A stretch of 64,000 bases of DNA from Coriobacteriia bacterium (GTDB lineage Bacteria; Actinomycetota; Coriobacteriia; Coriobacteriales; QAMH01), in the NCBI GenBank assembly GCA_003149935.1, contig QAMH01000006.1, forward strand, positions 252,153-316,152, written 5' to 3'. A program made the translations under genes and the position numbers. The notes under the pieces were generated by a model that had not been told where the DNA came from, searched no databases, and saw nothing but the letters and a program-made list of their open reading frames with translations. Positions 32,946-41,944 of this stretch are shown here, piece by piece. Positions within the stretch are counted from its first letter, which is position 1, and the number at the start of each line of letters is the position of its first letter.

Positions 32946-34496
32946 ATGGAAATCGTTATCTACGTCGTTGTCGCGGTTGTCTGCCTCGCCGTAGGTTTCC
33001 TGGTCTCCCGCCTTGTTTCAGGTGGTAATGCAAAGAGTGCCATGGCCGAGGCCGAGCGCACACTTGCCGATGCCGAGAAATCCGCAGAGAACATTCGCCG
33101 TGAGGCAACAATCGAAGCAAAGGACGAAGCGCTCAAAATTAAGCAGCAGGCCGAGGAAGAGGCTCGCAGACAGACCGAGGAGGTCCGTCAGCAGAGCAAG
33201 GACATACAGGCACGTTCCGATCGCCTCGAACAGCGCGAGAACTCCCTCGACAAACGCAGTTCCGGGCTCGATAAGCGCGAGCAGCAGCTCAACAGCCTGC
33301 AGTCGCGCACCGAAAGTCTTAACAAGAAGCTTGAGACCAAGCTCGACGAGGCCGACCGTCGTCTTCTCGACATCGCATCACTGACCAAGGACGAGGCTCG
33401 TGACATCGTTCTCGACGACATCCGCGAGGAGTGCACGGCCGAAGCCGCCGGTATCATCCGTGATATTGAGTCACGCACCAAGGCCGAGACAAATCGCAAG
33501 TCCCGAGAGATCCTCTCCGTCGCCATTCAGCGCATGGCCGCCGATTACACGGCCGAGCGTACCGTCACCTCCGTCCAGATCCCGTCTGATGATATCAAGG
33601 GCCGCATCATCGGTCGCGAGGGACGAAACATCCGCTCCTTCGAGCAGATCACCGGCGTCAACCTCATTATCGACGATACGCCCGAGACCGTCACGCTCTC
33701 GTGCTTCGATCCGGTTCGCCGCGAGACCGCGCGCATCACGCTCGAGAACCTCATCGCTGACGGGCGCATTCATCCCGCGCGTGTCGAGGAGATGTTCGAG
33801 AAGGCTACGCGTTACGTCGACCAACAGGTTCAAGAAGCCGGCGAGCAGGCGACCTTCGACATGGGCATTCATGACTTGCATCCTGATATCGTCAAGACGC
33901 TTGGTCGTCTCAAGTACCGTACCTCGTACGGTCAGAACGTCCTACAACACTCCCTCGAAGTCGCGACGCTTTCCGGCGCCATCGCAAGCGAGCTCGGCCT
34001 TGACCCCATTACTGCCAAGCGTGCGGGTTTGCTGCATGACCTTGGCAAGGCCGTCGATCACGAGGTAGAGGGATCGCATGCCGTCATCGGTGCGGACCTC
34101 GCTCGCCGTTATGGTGAGAATCCCGCCATCGTGCATGCCATCGAGGCCCATCATGCCGACGTTGAGCCTTCTACCGTGCTTGCCGTCATTATCCAGGCTG
34201 CCGATGCCGTAAGTGCTGCCCGTCCGGGCGCACGCCGCGAGAGCTACGAGAATTACATCAAGCGTCTCGAGAAGCTCGAGGAGATCGCCAACTCGCATGA
34301 GGGTGTCGAGCGTACCTATGCCATGCAGGCCGGACGTGAGGTCCGCGTTATGGTGCAGCCCGATTCCATCGACGACGCAAAGTCGACCGTCCTCGCGCAT
34401 GACATCGCCAAGCAGATTGAGGACGAGATGCAATACCCTGGCCAGATTCACGTCGTCGTGATTCGCGAGTCCCGTTCCGAGGCGCTCGCCAAATAG
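32946..34496 (+). CDS. rny: ribonuclease Y
   Basis: 516 aa. Membrane-bound endoribonuclease that starts mRNA decay. An N-terminal membrane span (residues about 3-24) is followed by a long charged coiled coil (about 35-170), a KH domain (about 205-265; GRIIGREGRNIRSFEQ) and an HD domain with HDLGKAVDHE starting at His364. Length is typical. ATG 32946 is chosen because the upstream open frame has no membrane start and AGGAAAGG spaces well. It pairs functionally with RNase J. Confidence 0.95.
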   Translation: MEIVIYVVVAVVCLAVGFLVSRLVSGGNAKSAMAEAERTLADAEKSAENIRREATIEAKDEALKIKQQAEEEARRQTEEVRQQSKDIQARSDRLEQRENSLDKRSSGLDKREQQLNSLQSRTESLNKKLETKLDEADRRLLDIASLTKDEARDIVLDDIREECTAEAAGIIRDIESRTKAETNRKSREILSVAIQRMAADYTAERTVTSVQIPSDDIKGRIIGREGRNIRSFEQITGVNLIIDDTPETVTLSCFDPVRRETARITLENLIADGRIHPARVEEMFEKATRYVDQQVQEAGEQATFDMGIHDLHPDIVKTLGRLKYRTSYGQNVLQHSLEVATLSGAIASELGLDPITAKRAGLLHDLGKAVDHEVEGSHAVIGADLARRYGENPAIVHAIEAHHADVEPSTVLAVIIQAADAVSAARPGARRESYENYIKRLEKLEEIANSHEGVERTYAMQAGREVRVMVQPDSIDDAKSTVLAHDIAKQIEDEMQYPGQIHVVVIRESRSEALAK

Positions 34497-34571
34497 CCAG
34501 ATGAGCATGTTTGCGACCAAGGCGGGCCATGGAGTACGTGCTTCATGGCCCGCTGCGTATGTGGAGGACGA

Positions 34572-35654
34572 ATGTCTGATGATGATCTGATAGGGTTCAT
34601 CGCATCCGTTTCGGGTGATGACCATCTCGCCATCGAGGAAAACCTCGGTGATGGCTTCGTGCGTCTCAAGACCGCCGAGGCGGAGCGGCGGCAGGCAAAG
34701 CACGACATACGCTGCGTCGAGGATATTGTCATCGAGATGCTGCGCAACGCTCGCGATGCGCATGCAAGCGTCATATACGTGGCCACGAGCCGTGAGGGCG
34801 CCCTCAAGACGCTCGTTTTCCTCGATGACGGTGACGGCATCCCTGCCGACATGCACGAGCGCATATTCGAGCCGCGTGTCACCTCGAAGCTCGAGACCAT
34901 GGTTATGGACACCTGGGGCGTACACGGTCGCGGTATGGCGCTGTACTCGATCAAATCAAATGCCGCCGACGCACACGTTGTCGCATCGGCACCAGAGCTG
35001 GGCTCATCTCTGGCCATCCGCATTGACCTCGAGTCCCTTGACGAGAAGACCGATCAATCGTCACTGCCCGTCGTCGGCATCGACGAGGAAGGAAAGCTCG
35101 CCGTCATTTCCGGTCCGCATAACGTCAATCGCACACTTGTCGAGTTTGCCCTTGACGTGCGGGGCTCCATCGACGTCTTCATCGGCTCTCCTGCCGAAAT
35201 CGTCGCTACGCTCATCGAGCGCGGTCAGACTCAAGTCAAGGACACGCGCTTGTTGTTCTGCAATGACATTGAAAGGCTGCCTGTCAGCCTCAGACCTGCC
35301 ATTGCCGGTGACGCTGCCGAGCTCGCCGCCATCTGCAGCGATCTCGGGCTCGACATGTCGGAGCGCACGGCGCATCGTATCCTCGCCGGCCAGATCGCAT
35401 CGCTTGACCCCTTGCTTGATCGCCTCGTCCCGCAGCAGTGCTCCTCGCAAGGCCAGGGGCAACCCATCGACCTCTATCAGGACCGCCGGGGTCTCAAACT
35501 CTCGATGGATGACCTGTCCGCCTTCTCACGCGAACTCGAGAAAGCTTTTGCGACAATCGCACATCGCTACTACATCGAGCTCACCGAGGAGCCTATAATT
35601 CGCGTTGGCAAGGATGCGATTAACGTCAAGTTTCCCTTTGATAAGGAGCTGTAG
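34572..35654 (+). CDS. orphan GHKL-ATPase domain protein, unknown role
   Basis: 360 aa. Residues about 45-160 form a GHKL (Hsp90/gyrase/histidine kinase/MutL) ATPase: N-box EMLRNARDA (Glu55, Asn59), G1 box DDGDGIP (85-91) and G2 box GVHGRGMALYSI. No phosphorylatable His domain, receiver or membrane segment is visible, so it is not a two-component sensor kinase. The C-terminal 200 residues have no domain I recognise. GGAGG precedes ATG 34572; an in-frame ATG at 34545 lacks a site. It sits between rny and the sugar mutase, four bases from the latter. Confidence 0.7.
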   Translation: MSDDDLIGFIASVSGDDHLAIEENLGDGFVRLKTAEAERRQAKHDIRCVEDIVIEMLRNARDAHASVIYVATSREGALKTLVFLDDGDGIPADMHERIFEPRVTSKLETMVMDTWGVHGRGMALYSIKSNAADAHVVASAPELGSSLAIRIDLESLDEKTDQSSLPVVGIDEEGKLAVISGPHNVNRTLVEFALDVRGSIDVFIGSPAEIVATLIERGQTQVKDTRLLFCNDIERLPVSLRPAIAGDAAELAAICSDLGLDMSERTAHRILAGQIASLDPLLDRLVPQQCSSQGQGQPIDLYQDRRGLKLSMDDLSAFSRELEKAFATIAHRYYIELTEEPIIRVGKDAINVKFPFDKEL

Positions 35655-35657
35655 TCC

Positions 35658-37370
35658 ATGAGTATCGAGAAAGAGCAATACGAGCGCTGGCTGGAGCATG
35701 TGTCTGCCCAGGAGGCCGAACAGCTTCGCGAACAAGCCGACTCCATCGAGGAACTCCATGATGCCTTCTACCGTGAACTTGCCTTCGGCACAGCTGGACT
35801 GCGCGGCATCATCGGGCTTGGCCCCAATCGCATGAACGTCTACACCGTCGGAAAGGCGACTCAGGGCCTTGCCGATTATCTCAACGCGCATTACGAGAAT
35901 CCGAGCGTCGCCATTGCTCGGGATAGTCGCAACATGGGCGAGGAGTTCGTCTCCGCCGCGGCTTGCGTGCTCGCGGCAAATGGCATCGTCGCCCACGTGT
36001 ATCGCGCTATCCAGCCCACGCCCGTTCTCTCCTTTACCGTACGTGACCTGCACTGCAGCGCGGGAATCAACGTAACGGCAAGCCATAATCCGGCAGCTTA
36101 CAACGGGTACAAGGTCTATGGCGAGGATGGTTGCCAGATTGCATCGCAGGCTGCGGTCGAGATTCAAGCTGATATCGACGGCCTCGATTTCTTCAACGAC
36201 GTCAAACGAATGGATTTCGACGATGCGGTTGCGGCTGGTCTCATCAAATGGGTCGACGATACCGTTGTCGATCGCTTCATCGACGAAGTTGCCGCCCAAT
36301 CCGTCAAGCCAGAGGACGCAACCGCTATCGACAAGCTAAAGATTGTATATACCCCGCTTAACGGCACTGGCCTTGAGTGCGTGACGCGCATCCTCAAGCG
36401 CGTGGGTCTCGATGACGTGAGCATCGTTGACGAGCAGAGGGATCCTGACGGCGACTTCACGACTTGTCCGTACCCAAATCCAGAGGACCGTGCGGCACTT
36501 GAGCTTGGGCTTAGGCTTTGCGAGCGCGTCAATCCCGACATATTGCTTGCCACGGATCCGGATGCAGATCGCGTTGGTATTGCTGTTTTGCATGATGGTG
36601 CATATGAGCTTCTGACGGGAAACGAAGTCGGCGTCTTGCTCATCGACTACATCGCCAAACGCCTCTCCGAAAGGGGAGAGGACCTTTCGGAAAAGCTCGT
36701 CGTGACGACCATCGTCTCCACACTCATGCCTGATGCCCAGGCTGCATATTATGGTTTCGAACTCAGGCGCGTGCTGACAGGGTTCAAGTACATCGGCGGC
36801 CAGATCGCTTTGCTCGGACAGAACGAGGCCGATAGGTTCATGTTCGGTTTCGAGGAGTCGTACGGTTATATGTCCGGTACCTATGTGCGTGACAAGGATG
36901 CCATCAGCGCCTCCATGCTCATATGCGAGATGGCGCAAATGTATAAGAACGAAGGAATCGATTTGGTCGAGGCCATTGAATCTCTCTACGAGCGCTATGG
37001 CTATTATCTCAACAAGACCATCAACATGTCCTATCCGGGAAGCTCCGGCGCCGCCAAAATGGAGGCGATCATGGACGGCTTGCGCACAAATCCTCCACAA
37101 GTTATCGCAGGCTTACCTGTCATGAGTATCTTGGACTATGCGGATGGCGCTCCTATGACCAAGATAAACGGAAATCCTGACGAGCATCAGATCCTTCCCG
37201 ATGCAAACGTCATCTCTTTCGACCTTGGCGACGGGGTGCGTATCATCATCCGTCCCAGTGGTACCGAACCGAAGATAAAAGCGTATGTCTTTAGCAAGGC
37301 AAGCACTCGTGACCAGGCAGAACAGCTTCTTTTTGAGCTTTCTAGCGCTGCTCAGGAACTCTTGGATTAA
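35658..37370 (+). CDS. phosphohexomutase (phosphoglucomutase/phosphomannomutase family)
   Basis: 570 aa. Interconverts hexose 1- and 6-phosphates. The catalytic serine is Ser142 (VTASHNPAAYNG), the metal loop is DPDADRVG (Asp300, Asp302, Asp304), the sugar loop is GFEESYGYMSGTY and the phosphate loop is RPSGTEPKIK. The length above 550 residues and the 'FGTAGLRGIIG' opening put it with PgcA-type enzymes that feed glycolipid and wall synthesis. Which hexose is preferred is not evident. Confidence 0.9.
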   Translation: MSIEKEQYERWLEHVSAQEAEQLREQADSIEELHDAFYRELAFGTAGLRGIIGLGPNRMNVYTVGKATQGLADYLNAHYENPSVAIARDSRNMGEEFVSAAACVLAANGIVAHVYRAIQPTPVLSFTVRDLHCSAGINVTASHNPAAYNGYKVYGEDGCQIASQAAVEIQADIDGLDFFNDVKRMDFDDAVAAGLIKWVDDTVVDRFIDEVAAQSVKPEDATAIDKLKIVYTPLNGTGLECVTRILKRVGLDDVSIVDEQRDPDGDFTTCPYPNPEDRAALELGLRLCERVNPDILLATDPDADRVGIAVLHDGAYELLTGNEVGVLLIDYIAKRLSERGEDLSEKLVVTTIVSTLMPDAQAAYYGFELRRVLTGFKYIGGQIALLGQNEADRFMFGFEESYGYMSGTYVRDKDAISASMLICEMAQMYKNEGIDLVEAIESLYERYGYYLNKTINMSYPGSSGAAKMEAIMDGLRTNPPQVIAGLPVMSILDYADGAPMTKINGNPDEHQILPDANVISFDLGDGVRIIIRPSGTEPKIKAYVFSKASTRDQAEQLLFELSSAAQELLD

Positions 37371-37404
37371 ACGTTTTTACGTATACGATGGGCTTGCTGC
37401 GTTG

Positions 37405-37445
37405 AATTGGCAGGGATATATACACCCGTCATATTCCTGCCAATT
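37405..37445. terminator. inverted repeat after the sugar mutase gene
   Basis: AATTGGCAGG (37405-37414) and CCTGCCAATT (37436-37445) form a perfect 10-bp dyad, extended inward by GATAT/ATATT with one G-U pair, closing an 11-base loop. The T run after it is short, so it may be a weak terminator or a protein-binding dyad. Confidence 0.45.
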
Positions 37446-37531
37446 GTCTAAGATATTTTGACCTTCAAAATCATTTCATTTTCTAGTCACTTATTTCTGC
37501 AATCCTAGTCAATCTCGTGTTCCGTATGGTT

Positions 37532-37537
37532 TATAAT
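37532..37537 (+). promoter_or_regulatory. putative -10 element of spoVS
   Basis: Perfect TATAAT 59 bases before the spoVS ATG, in an AT-rich gene-free stretch. The -35 is not clear. Confidence 0.4.
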
Positions 37538-37596
37538 CCTCTCGCTGAAAGCTTAAACACTGTACTAATGAAGAACACACGCACTAGGGACACACC

Positions 37597-37911
37597 ATGG
37601 ATTTTCTGAAGGTTTCAAGCAAGTCTTCCCCCGCATCTGTTGCCGGCGCGATTGCCGGTCTTATCAAAGACGGGAACCCCGTACGTATACAATCGATTGG
37701 CGCCGGTGCGGTCAACCAGGCCGTCAAGGCAATTGCCATCGCGCGTGGGTATCTCGCACCGAGCGGTATTGACGTTGCCTGCGTTCCCTCCTTCGTCGAA
37801 CTCGAGATAAACGGTGATACGCGCACGGGCATTCGATTCGCTGTTCACCCGCATTACTCTGACGATATCGTCGAGGTCGAGGAGAGCGTAGACGAAGTAA
37901 CGCTCGTCTAG
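37597..37911 (+). CDS. spoVS: SpoVS family protein
   Basis: 104 aa. The sequence LKVSSKSSPASVAGAIAGLI plus 'VRIQSIGAGAVNQAVKAIAIARGYL' is diagnostic for stage V sporulation protein S, an Alba-like fold that binds nucleic acid. It affects sporulation and septation in Bacillus, yet no other sporulation gene is seen and the inferred host class does not sporulate. The C-terminus adds a short acidic tail (EVEESVDEV). Its role here is probably in cell division or RNA binding. It starts its own transcript; the PHP gene is nine bases downstream. Confidence 0.93.
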   Translation: MDFLKVSSKSSPASVAGAIAGLIKDGNPVRIQSIGAGAVNQAVKAIAIARGYLAPSGIDVACVPSFVELEINGDTRTGIRFAVHPHYSDDIVEVEESVDEVTLV

Positions 37912-37920
37912 GGGCGCCAC

Positions 37921-38739
37921 GTGGTCTTTGCGGATCTGCATATGCACTCGTCCGCATCTGACGGAACGTTCGATGCTGCCCATATTGCCGATCTAGCAGC
38001 CAAGACCGAAGGTCTGCATACCATTTCCATCACCGATCACGACAGCCTGGCTGCCCTTGAGGACGCCAGGCTGTCGTGTGCCATGCATGATGTCGGTTTC
38101 GTTCCTGGTGTCGAAATCACGACACGACATGCGGGGCGCGCCGTACACATGCTCGGCTACTTTGTCGATGCAAACAGCTCTGCGCTTGCTGGCTTTCTCG
38201 ACGAGAATCGTCGAAGACGTGCCGAACGTGCCTGCAAGATGGCTGATTTGCTGCATGACCAGGGATATCCCGTATGCGCTGAGGATCTCCTGGCGTCAGA
38301 GGAAACACCGAATAGGCCGCTTCTCGCACGCTTGCTCCTGCAACGAGGGTGCGTCTCAAGCGTCGACGATGCCTTCAAGCGGTTGCTCGGCTCCTCGTCA
38401 CCCTGCTACATCGATGCCGTCTATCCCGAGACGATTGAGGCCATGCGACTCATTGCCGAGGCAGGTGGATGCTCCTTCGTGGCCCATCCCGCACGCTATC
38501 GCATCGTTGACCTCATTGCGCGTTTTGCCCACGAAGGCATGACGGGACTGGAGGCGTACCATACCATGCAGTCGCCCGCGCAAAGTGCCGAGCTCGTCGA
38601 GATTACCCATGACCTTGGGTTGGGCGTGAGCGGCGGATCGGATTGGCACGGCGATGACGTGCATCGGGCGCAGCTTGGCGGCTGTGGCTTGGACGAAGGA
38701 CAATACCGTGCGTTTCTCACTGCGTGTGGACGTGCGTAG
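37921..38739 (+). CDS. PHP-domain phosphoesterase
   Basis: 272 aa. The metal motifs DLHMHSSASDGT (residues 5-16), SITDHDSL, a His near 'VEITTRH' and the C-terminal SGGSDWHGDD make it an active PHP esterase of the TrpH/YciV type, known to cleave 3',5'-nucleoside bisphosphates or 5' ends of short RNAs. The start is GTG. miaB follows three bases after the stop. The precise substrate is inferred from the family. Confidence 0.8.
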   Translation: MVFADLHMHSSASDGTFDAAHIADLAAKTEGLHTISITDHDSLAALEDARLSCAMHDVGFVPGVEITTRHAGRAVHMLGYFVDANSSALAGFLDENRRRRAERACKMADLLHDQGYPVCAEDLLASEETPNRPLLARLLLQRGCVSSVDDAFKRLLGSSSPCYIDAVYPETIEAMRLIAEAGGCSFVAHPARYRIVDLIARFAHEGMTGLEAYHTMQSPAQSAELVEITHDLGLGVSGGSDWHGDDVHRAQLGGCGLDEGQYRAFLTACGRA

Positions 38740-38742
38740 AGG

Positions 38743-40125
38743 ATGACGAACCGGGGCATACAACAGATGACCGAAGTAGACGAGAGACGACCCCTTGCGG
38801 GTATGACGTATTGGCAGCGTACCTTTGGCTGTCAGATGAACGAGAACGATGCCGAACGCGTCTCGGGCATGCTCGAGGAGGCGGGCGCGCTGCCAGTGCT
38901 CGCCATTGAGGAGGCAGACATCGCTGTCTTCTTGACCTGCTGCGTACGCGAAAAGGCCGAGTTGCGACTCATGGGGCAGGTCGCATCGATCAAGAACGTT
39001 CCCAACGCACATAAGACCAAACGCATCATCGCCGTGGGAGGATGCGTCGGACAGCTCGAGGGCGCAGCACTGCGTGACGAGCTATCGCACGTGGATATCG
39101 TCTTCGGGACGCATAACCTCGGGCATCTTGTCGATTTGATACAGCGTCGCCTTGCGACGGGTGAGCCGCAGATCGAGACGATCGACGTGAACGACGGCTT
39201 CTCGAGCGATTTGCCGGTGCGTCGCGAGAAGCCATGGCATGCCTGGGTCCCCATCATGACCGGCTGCGACAACTTCTGCAGCTATTGCATCGTGCCCTAC
39301 GTACGTGGCCGCGAGATGTCACGCCCGCTCGACGATGTCGCAGCTGAGCTAGCCATGCTTGCTGACGAAGGCATACGCGAGGTGACTCTGCTTGGTCAAA
39401 ACGTCAACTCGTATGGACGCGATCTTTACGGCACGCCGCGTTTTGCCGAGGTGCTTTCGCTGGCGGGGGAGTCGGGTGTCGATCGGGTGCGCTTCGTGAC
39501 GAGCCATCCCAAGGATCTACTTCCAGAGACCATCGAGGCCATGGCAACGTATCCCAATATCATGCCGCAGCTCCATCTGCCGCTGCAATCGGGTTCAAAT
39601 CGCATTCTACGCGCCATGAACCGCTCTTATACCGTCGAGCATTATCTTGACCTGGTGTGTGATCTGCGATCCGCCCGTCCCGATATCTCGCTTTCCACGG
39701 ATATCATCATCGGTTTTCCGGGCGAGACTGAAGAGGACTTCGCAGCTACCCTCGACGTTGTTAAGGAAGTCGGCTATGGGCAGATGTTCCGCTTCATCTA
39801 CTCGAAACGACCGGGGACGCCGGCGGCAACGATGCCCGATGACACGCCGCGCGAGGTCTTGCAGGGGCGGTTCGAACGCCTTGAGGAGCTTGCCCAGGCA
39901 AGCTCGCTTGCGGAGAACAGGCGCGAAGTCGGTCGCATCCTGCCCGTGCTCGTGGATGCGAGCTCGCGACGTGATGCAGGCGTTCTGGCGGGAAAGAGCC
40001 CCAAACTTCAGACCGTGCATGCGCCCCTTGCAGATGGCATGCGCATCGAAGACGTCATCGGGCAGATCGTTGACGTTCGCATTGATGACGCGACGACAAA
40101 CTACCTGCAAGGAGCAATCGTCTGA
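38743..40125 (+). CDS. miaB: tRNA-2-methylthio-N6-dimethylallyladenosine synthase
   Basis: 460 aa. Radical SAM methylthiotransferase acting on i6A37 of tRNAs, the step after MiaA, whose gene follows directly. Cysteines lie in TFGCQMNENDAERVSG, FLTCCVREKAE and GCVGQLEG, and the SAM cluster is CDNFCSYC. A TRAM domain ends the protein. The start at ATG 38743 has GAGG very close; ATG 38767 is also possible. Its stop overlaps miaA (TGATG). Confidence 0.95.
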   Translation: MTNRGIQQMTEVDERRPLAGMTYWQRTFGCQMNENDAERVSGMLEEAGALPVLAIEEADIAVFLTCCVREKAELRLMGQVASIKNVPNAHKTKRIIAVGGCVGQLEGAALRDELSHVDIVFGTHNLGHLVDLIQRRLATGEPQIETIDVNDGFSSDLPVRREKPWHAWVPIMTGCDNFCSYCIVPYVRGREMSRPLDDVAAELAMLADEGIREVTLLGQNVNSYGRDLYGTPRFAEVLSLAGESGVDRVRFVTSHPKDLLPETIEAMATYPNIMPQLHLPLQSGSNRILRAMNRSYTVEHYLDLVCDLRSARPDISLSTDIIIGFPGETEEDFAATLDVVKEVGYGQMFRFIYSKRPGTPAATMPDDTPREVLQGRFERLEELAQASSLAENRREVGRILPVLVDASSRRDAGVLAGKSPKLQTVHAPLADGMRIEDVIGQIVDVRIDDATTNYLQGAIV

Positions 40126-41066
40126 TGTCGAATATTTGCGATAAGGTCGTATGCGTCCAGGGGGCGACTGCCTCGGGAAAATCCGAACTCGCCGAGCGTG
40201 TCGCCGCAATCCTTGGCGGAGAGATCATCTCGGCCGACTCCATGCAAATCTATCGTGGCATGGATATCGGAACAGCCAAGGTGCCAGCATCCGAGCGTGC
40301 GGTCGCCTATCACTGCATCGACATTCTCGATCCCGGAGAACCCTATTCCGCCGCCCTATTTCAGCATGATGCACGTGCCGCCATCGAGGACATACGTTTG
40401 CGCGGGCGTCTGCCCATCATCTGCGGAGGTACCGGCTTTTACGTACGTGCCGCTCTCGATGACATGGACTTTGCTCCGGGGGATACGGAGAATCCTGTTC
40501 GGCTGAAGTACATGCACATGCTCGAGGAACTCGGCAGCGATGTCCTTCACGAGCTGCTTGGGCAACGAGATCCCGAGAGCGCTGCGCTCATCCATCCCCA
40601 TAACGTGCGACGTGTCATTCGGGCATTCGAAATGCTCGAGGAAGGGGAGAGCTATGCCGAGCGCAAGCGGGCCTTTGCCACGCTGCCCGCCCGCATATCA
40701 AGCATCAAGTTGGCCCTCGACGTCGAACGACAGATGCTTTATGAACGTATCGACAAACGTGTCGATGTCATGATCGAGAGCGGCCTTGTCGACGAGGTAC
40801 GACATTTGCTCGATGAGGGCTTCCGTGATGGTCTCACGGCTCCGCAGGCCATTGGCTACAAGGAAATCGTCGCGTATCTGGAAGGCGATATCACGTTCGA
40901 TGAAGCCATCGCACAGGTCAAGCAGGCAACGCGACGCTATGCCAAACGGCAGCTTTCCTGGCTGCGACGCGACTCCGAAATCATATGGTTACATGCCGAT
41001 GAGGGGATTACTGATACACTGGTGCAACGTACGATAGACGAGATTGAAAGGGCTGCCCAAACATGA
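40125..41066 (+). CDS. miaA: tRNA dimethylallyltransferase
   Basis: 313 aa. Transfers a dimethylallyl group to A37 of tRNAs reading codons starting with U. P-loop GATASGKS (residues 13-20), followed by SADSMQIYRGMDIGTAK and 'VGGTGFY'-equivalent ICGGTGFYVRA, all family signatures. Overlaps miaB and dapF, so translation is coupled. Works in series with the upstream MiaB. Confidence 0.95.
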   Translation: MSNICDKVVCVQGATASGKSELAERVAAILGGEIISADSMQIYRGMDIGTAKVPASERAVAYHCIDILDPGEPYSAALFQHDARAAIEDIRLRGRLPIICGGTGFYVRAALDDMDFAPGDTENPVRLKYMHMLEELGSDVLHELLGQRDPESAALIHPHNVRRVIRAFEMLEEGESYAERKRAFATLPARISSIKLALDVERQMLYERIDKRVDVMIESGLVDEVRHLLDEGFRDGLTAPQAIGYKEIVAYLEGDITFDEAIAQVKQATRRYAKRQLSWLRRDSEIIWLHADEGITDTLVQRTIDEIERAAQT

Positions 41067-41932
41067 GATACGATTTTGCGAAGCTCAATGGCCTTGGCAA
41101 TGACTTTGTCATGATTGAGGACCTGAATGACAGGATTACTCTCACCCCAGACCAGATTGCGGCAGTCTGCGATAGGCATTTCGGCGTCGGTGCCGATGGC
41201 GTGATTATCGTCAAGCCCTCTCCACGGCCAGAGTGTGCCGCATACATGGATTACTACAACTCCGATGGCACCAAGGCGCAAATGTGCGGCAACGGCGTGC
41301 GTTGTTTCGCGAAGTTCCTCGTCGACCGCAATATCATCGATTCGCAGGCAGGAAGCTTCATCGCCGATACACTTGCCGGCCCCAAGCCCATCAGCTTCAC
41401 GCTCGATGATAACGGCAAGCTTGCCTGTGCCACCGTCGACATGGGTGCTCCCATACTCGAACCGCTTGAAGTTCCGACGACCTTTGGTGGCACCGAGACG
41501 CCGTTCGGGCGTGTCGCATGTGATGCGGAGTTCTATCTTGACGGGCGCATGTTGCGCTTCACCTGCGTTTCGATGGGCAATCCTCATGCCGTGACCTTCG
41601 TTGACAAGAGAGATCTCGAGCTCGTCAACTCGCTTGGCCCCCTTATCGAGACCTGCGAGGCCTTCCCCGAAGGTACGAATGTCGAGTTCGCGTGGGTCGA
41701 TGGCGATACCATTCACATGCGCGTGTGGGAACGTGGTTGTGGTGAGACGCTTGCCTGTGGCACGGGAGCTTGTGCGACGGCTGTCGCTGCGCACATATGC
41801 GGTCACACGCCGCGAAAGGTCAAGCTCGAACTCATCGGTGGTACCTTGCAGATCGAGTGGCGCGAAAGCGATGGCCATGTCATGATGACCGGCCCGGCCG
41901 CCGAAAGCTTTACCGGTAGCTTCGAGCTCTAG
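41063..41932 (+). CDS. dapF: diaminopimelate epimerase
   Basis: 289 aa. Converts LL- to meso-diaminopimelate using two cysteines. Cys75 lies in MCGNGVRCFAKF and Cys232 in LACGTGACATAV. The opening FAKLNGLGNDFVMI is typical. It overlaps miaA by four bases. With dapA, dapB and lysA in the same window it completes much of the meso-DAP and lysine route. Confidence 0.96.
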   Translation: MRYDFAKLNGLGNDFVMIEDLNDRITLTPDQIAAVCDRHFGVGADGVIIVKPSPRPECAAYMDYYNSDGTKAQMCGNGVRCFAKFLVDRNIIDSQAGSFIADTLAGPKPISFTLDDNGKLACATVDMGAPILEPLEVPTTFGGTETPFGRVACDAEFYLDGRMLRFTCVSMGNPHAVTFVDKRDLELVNSLGPLIETCEAFPEGTNVEFAWVDGDTIHMRVWERGCGETLACGTGACATAVAAHICGHTPRKVKLELIGGTLQIEWRESDGHVMMTGPAAESFTGSFEL

Positions 41933-41944
41933 GTCCACGCACGT

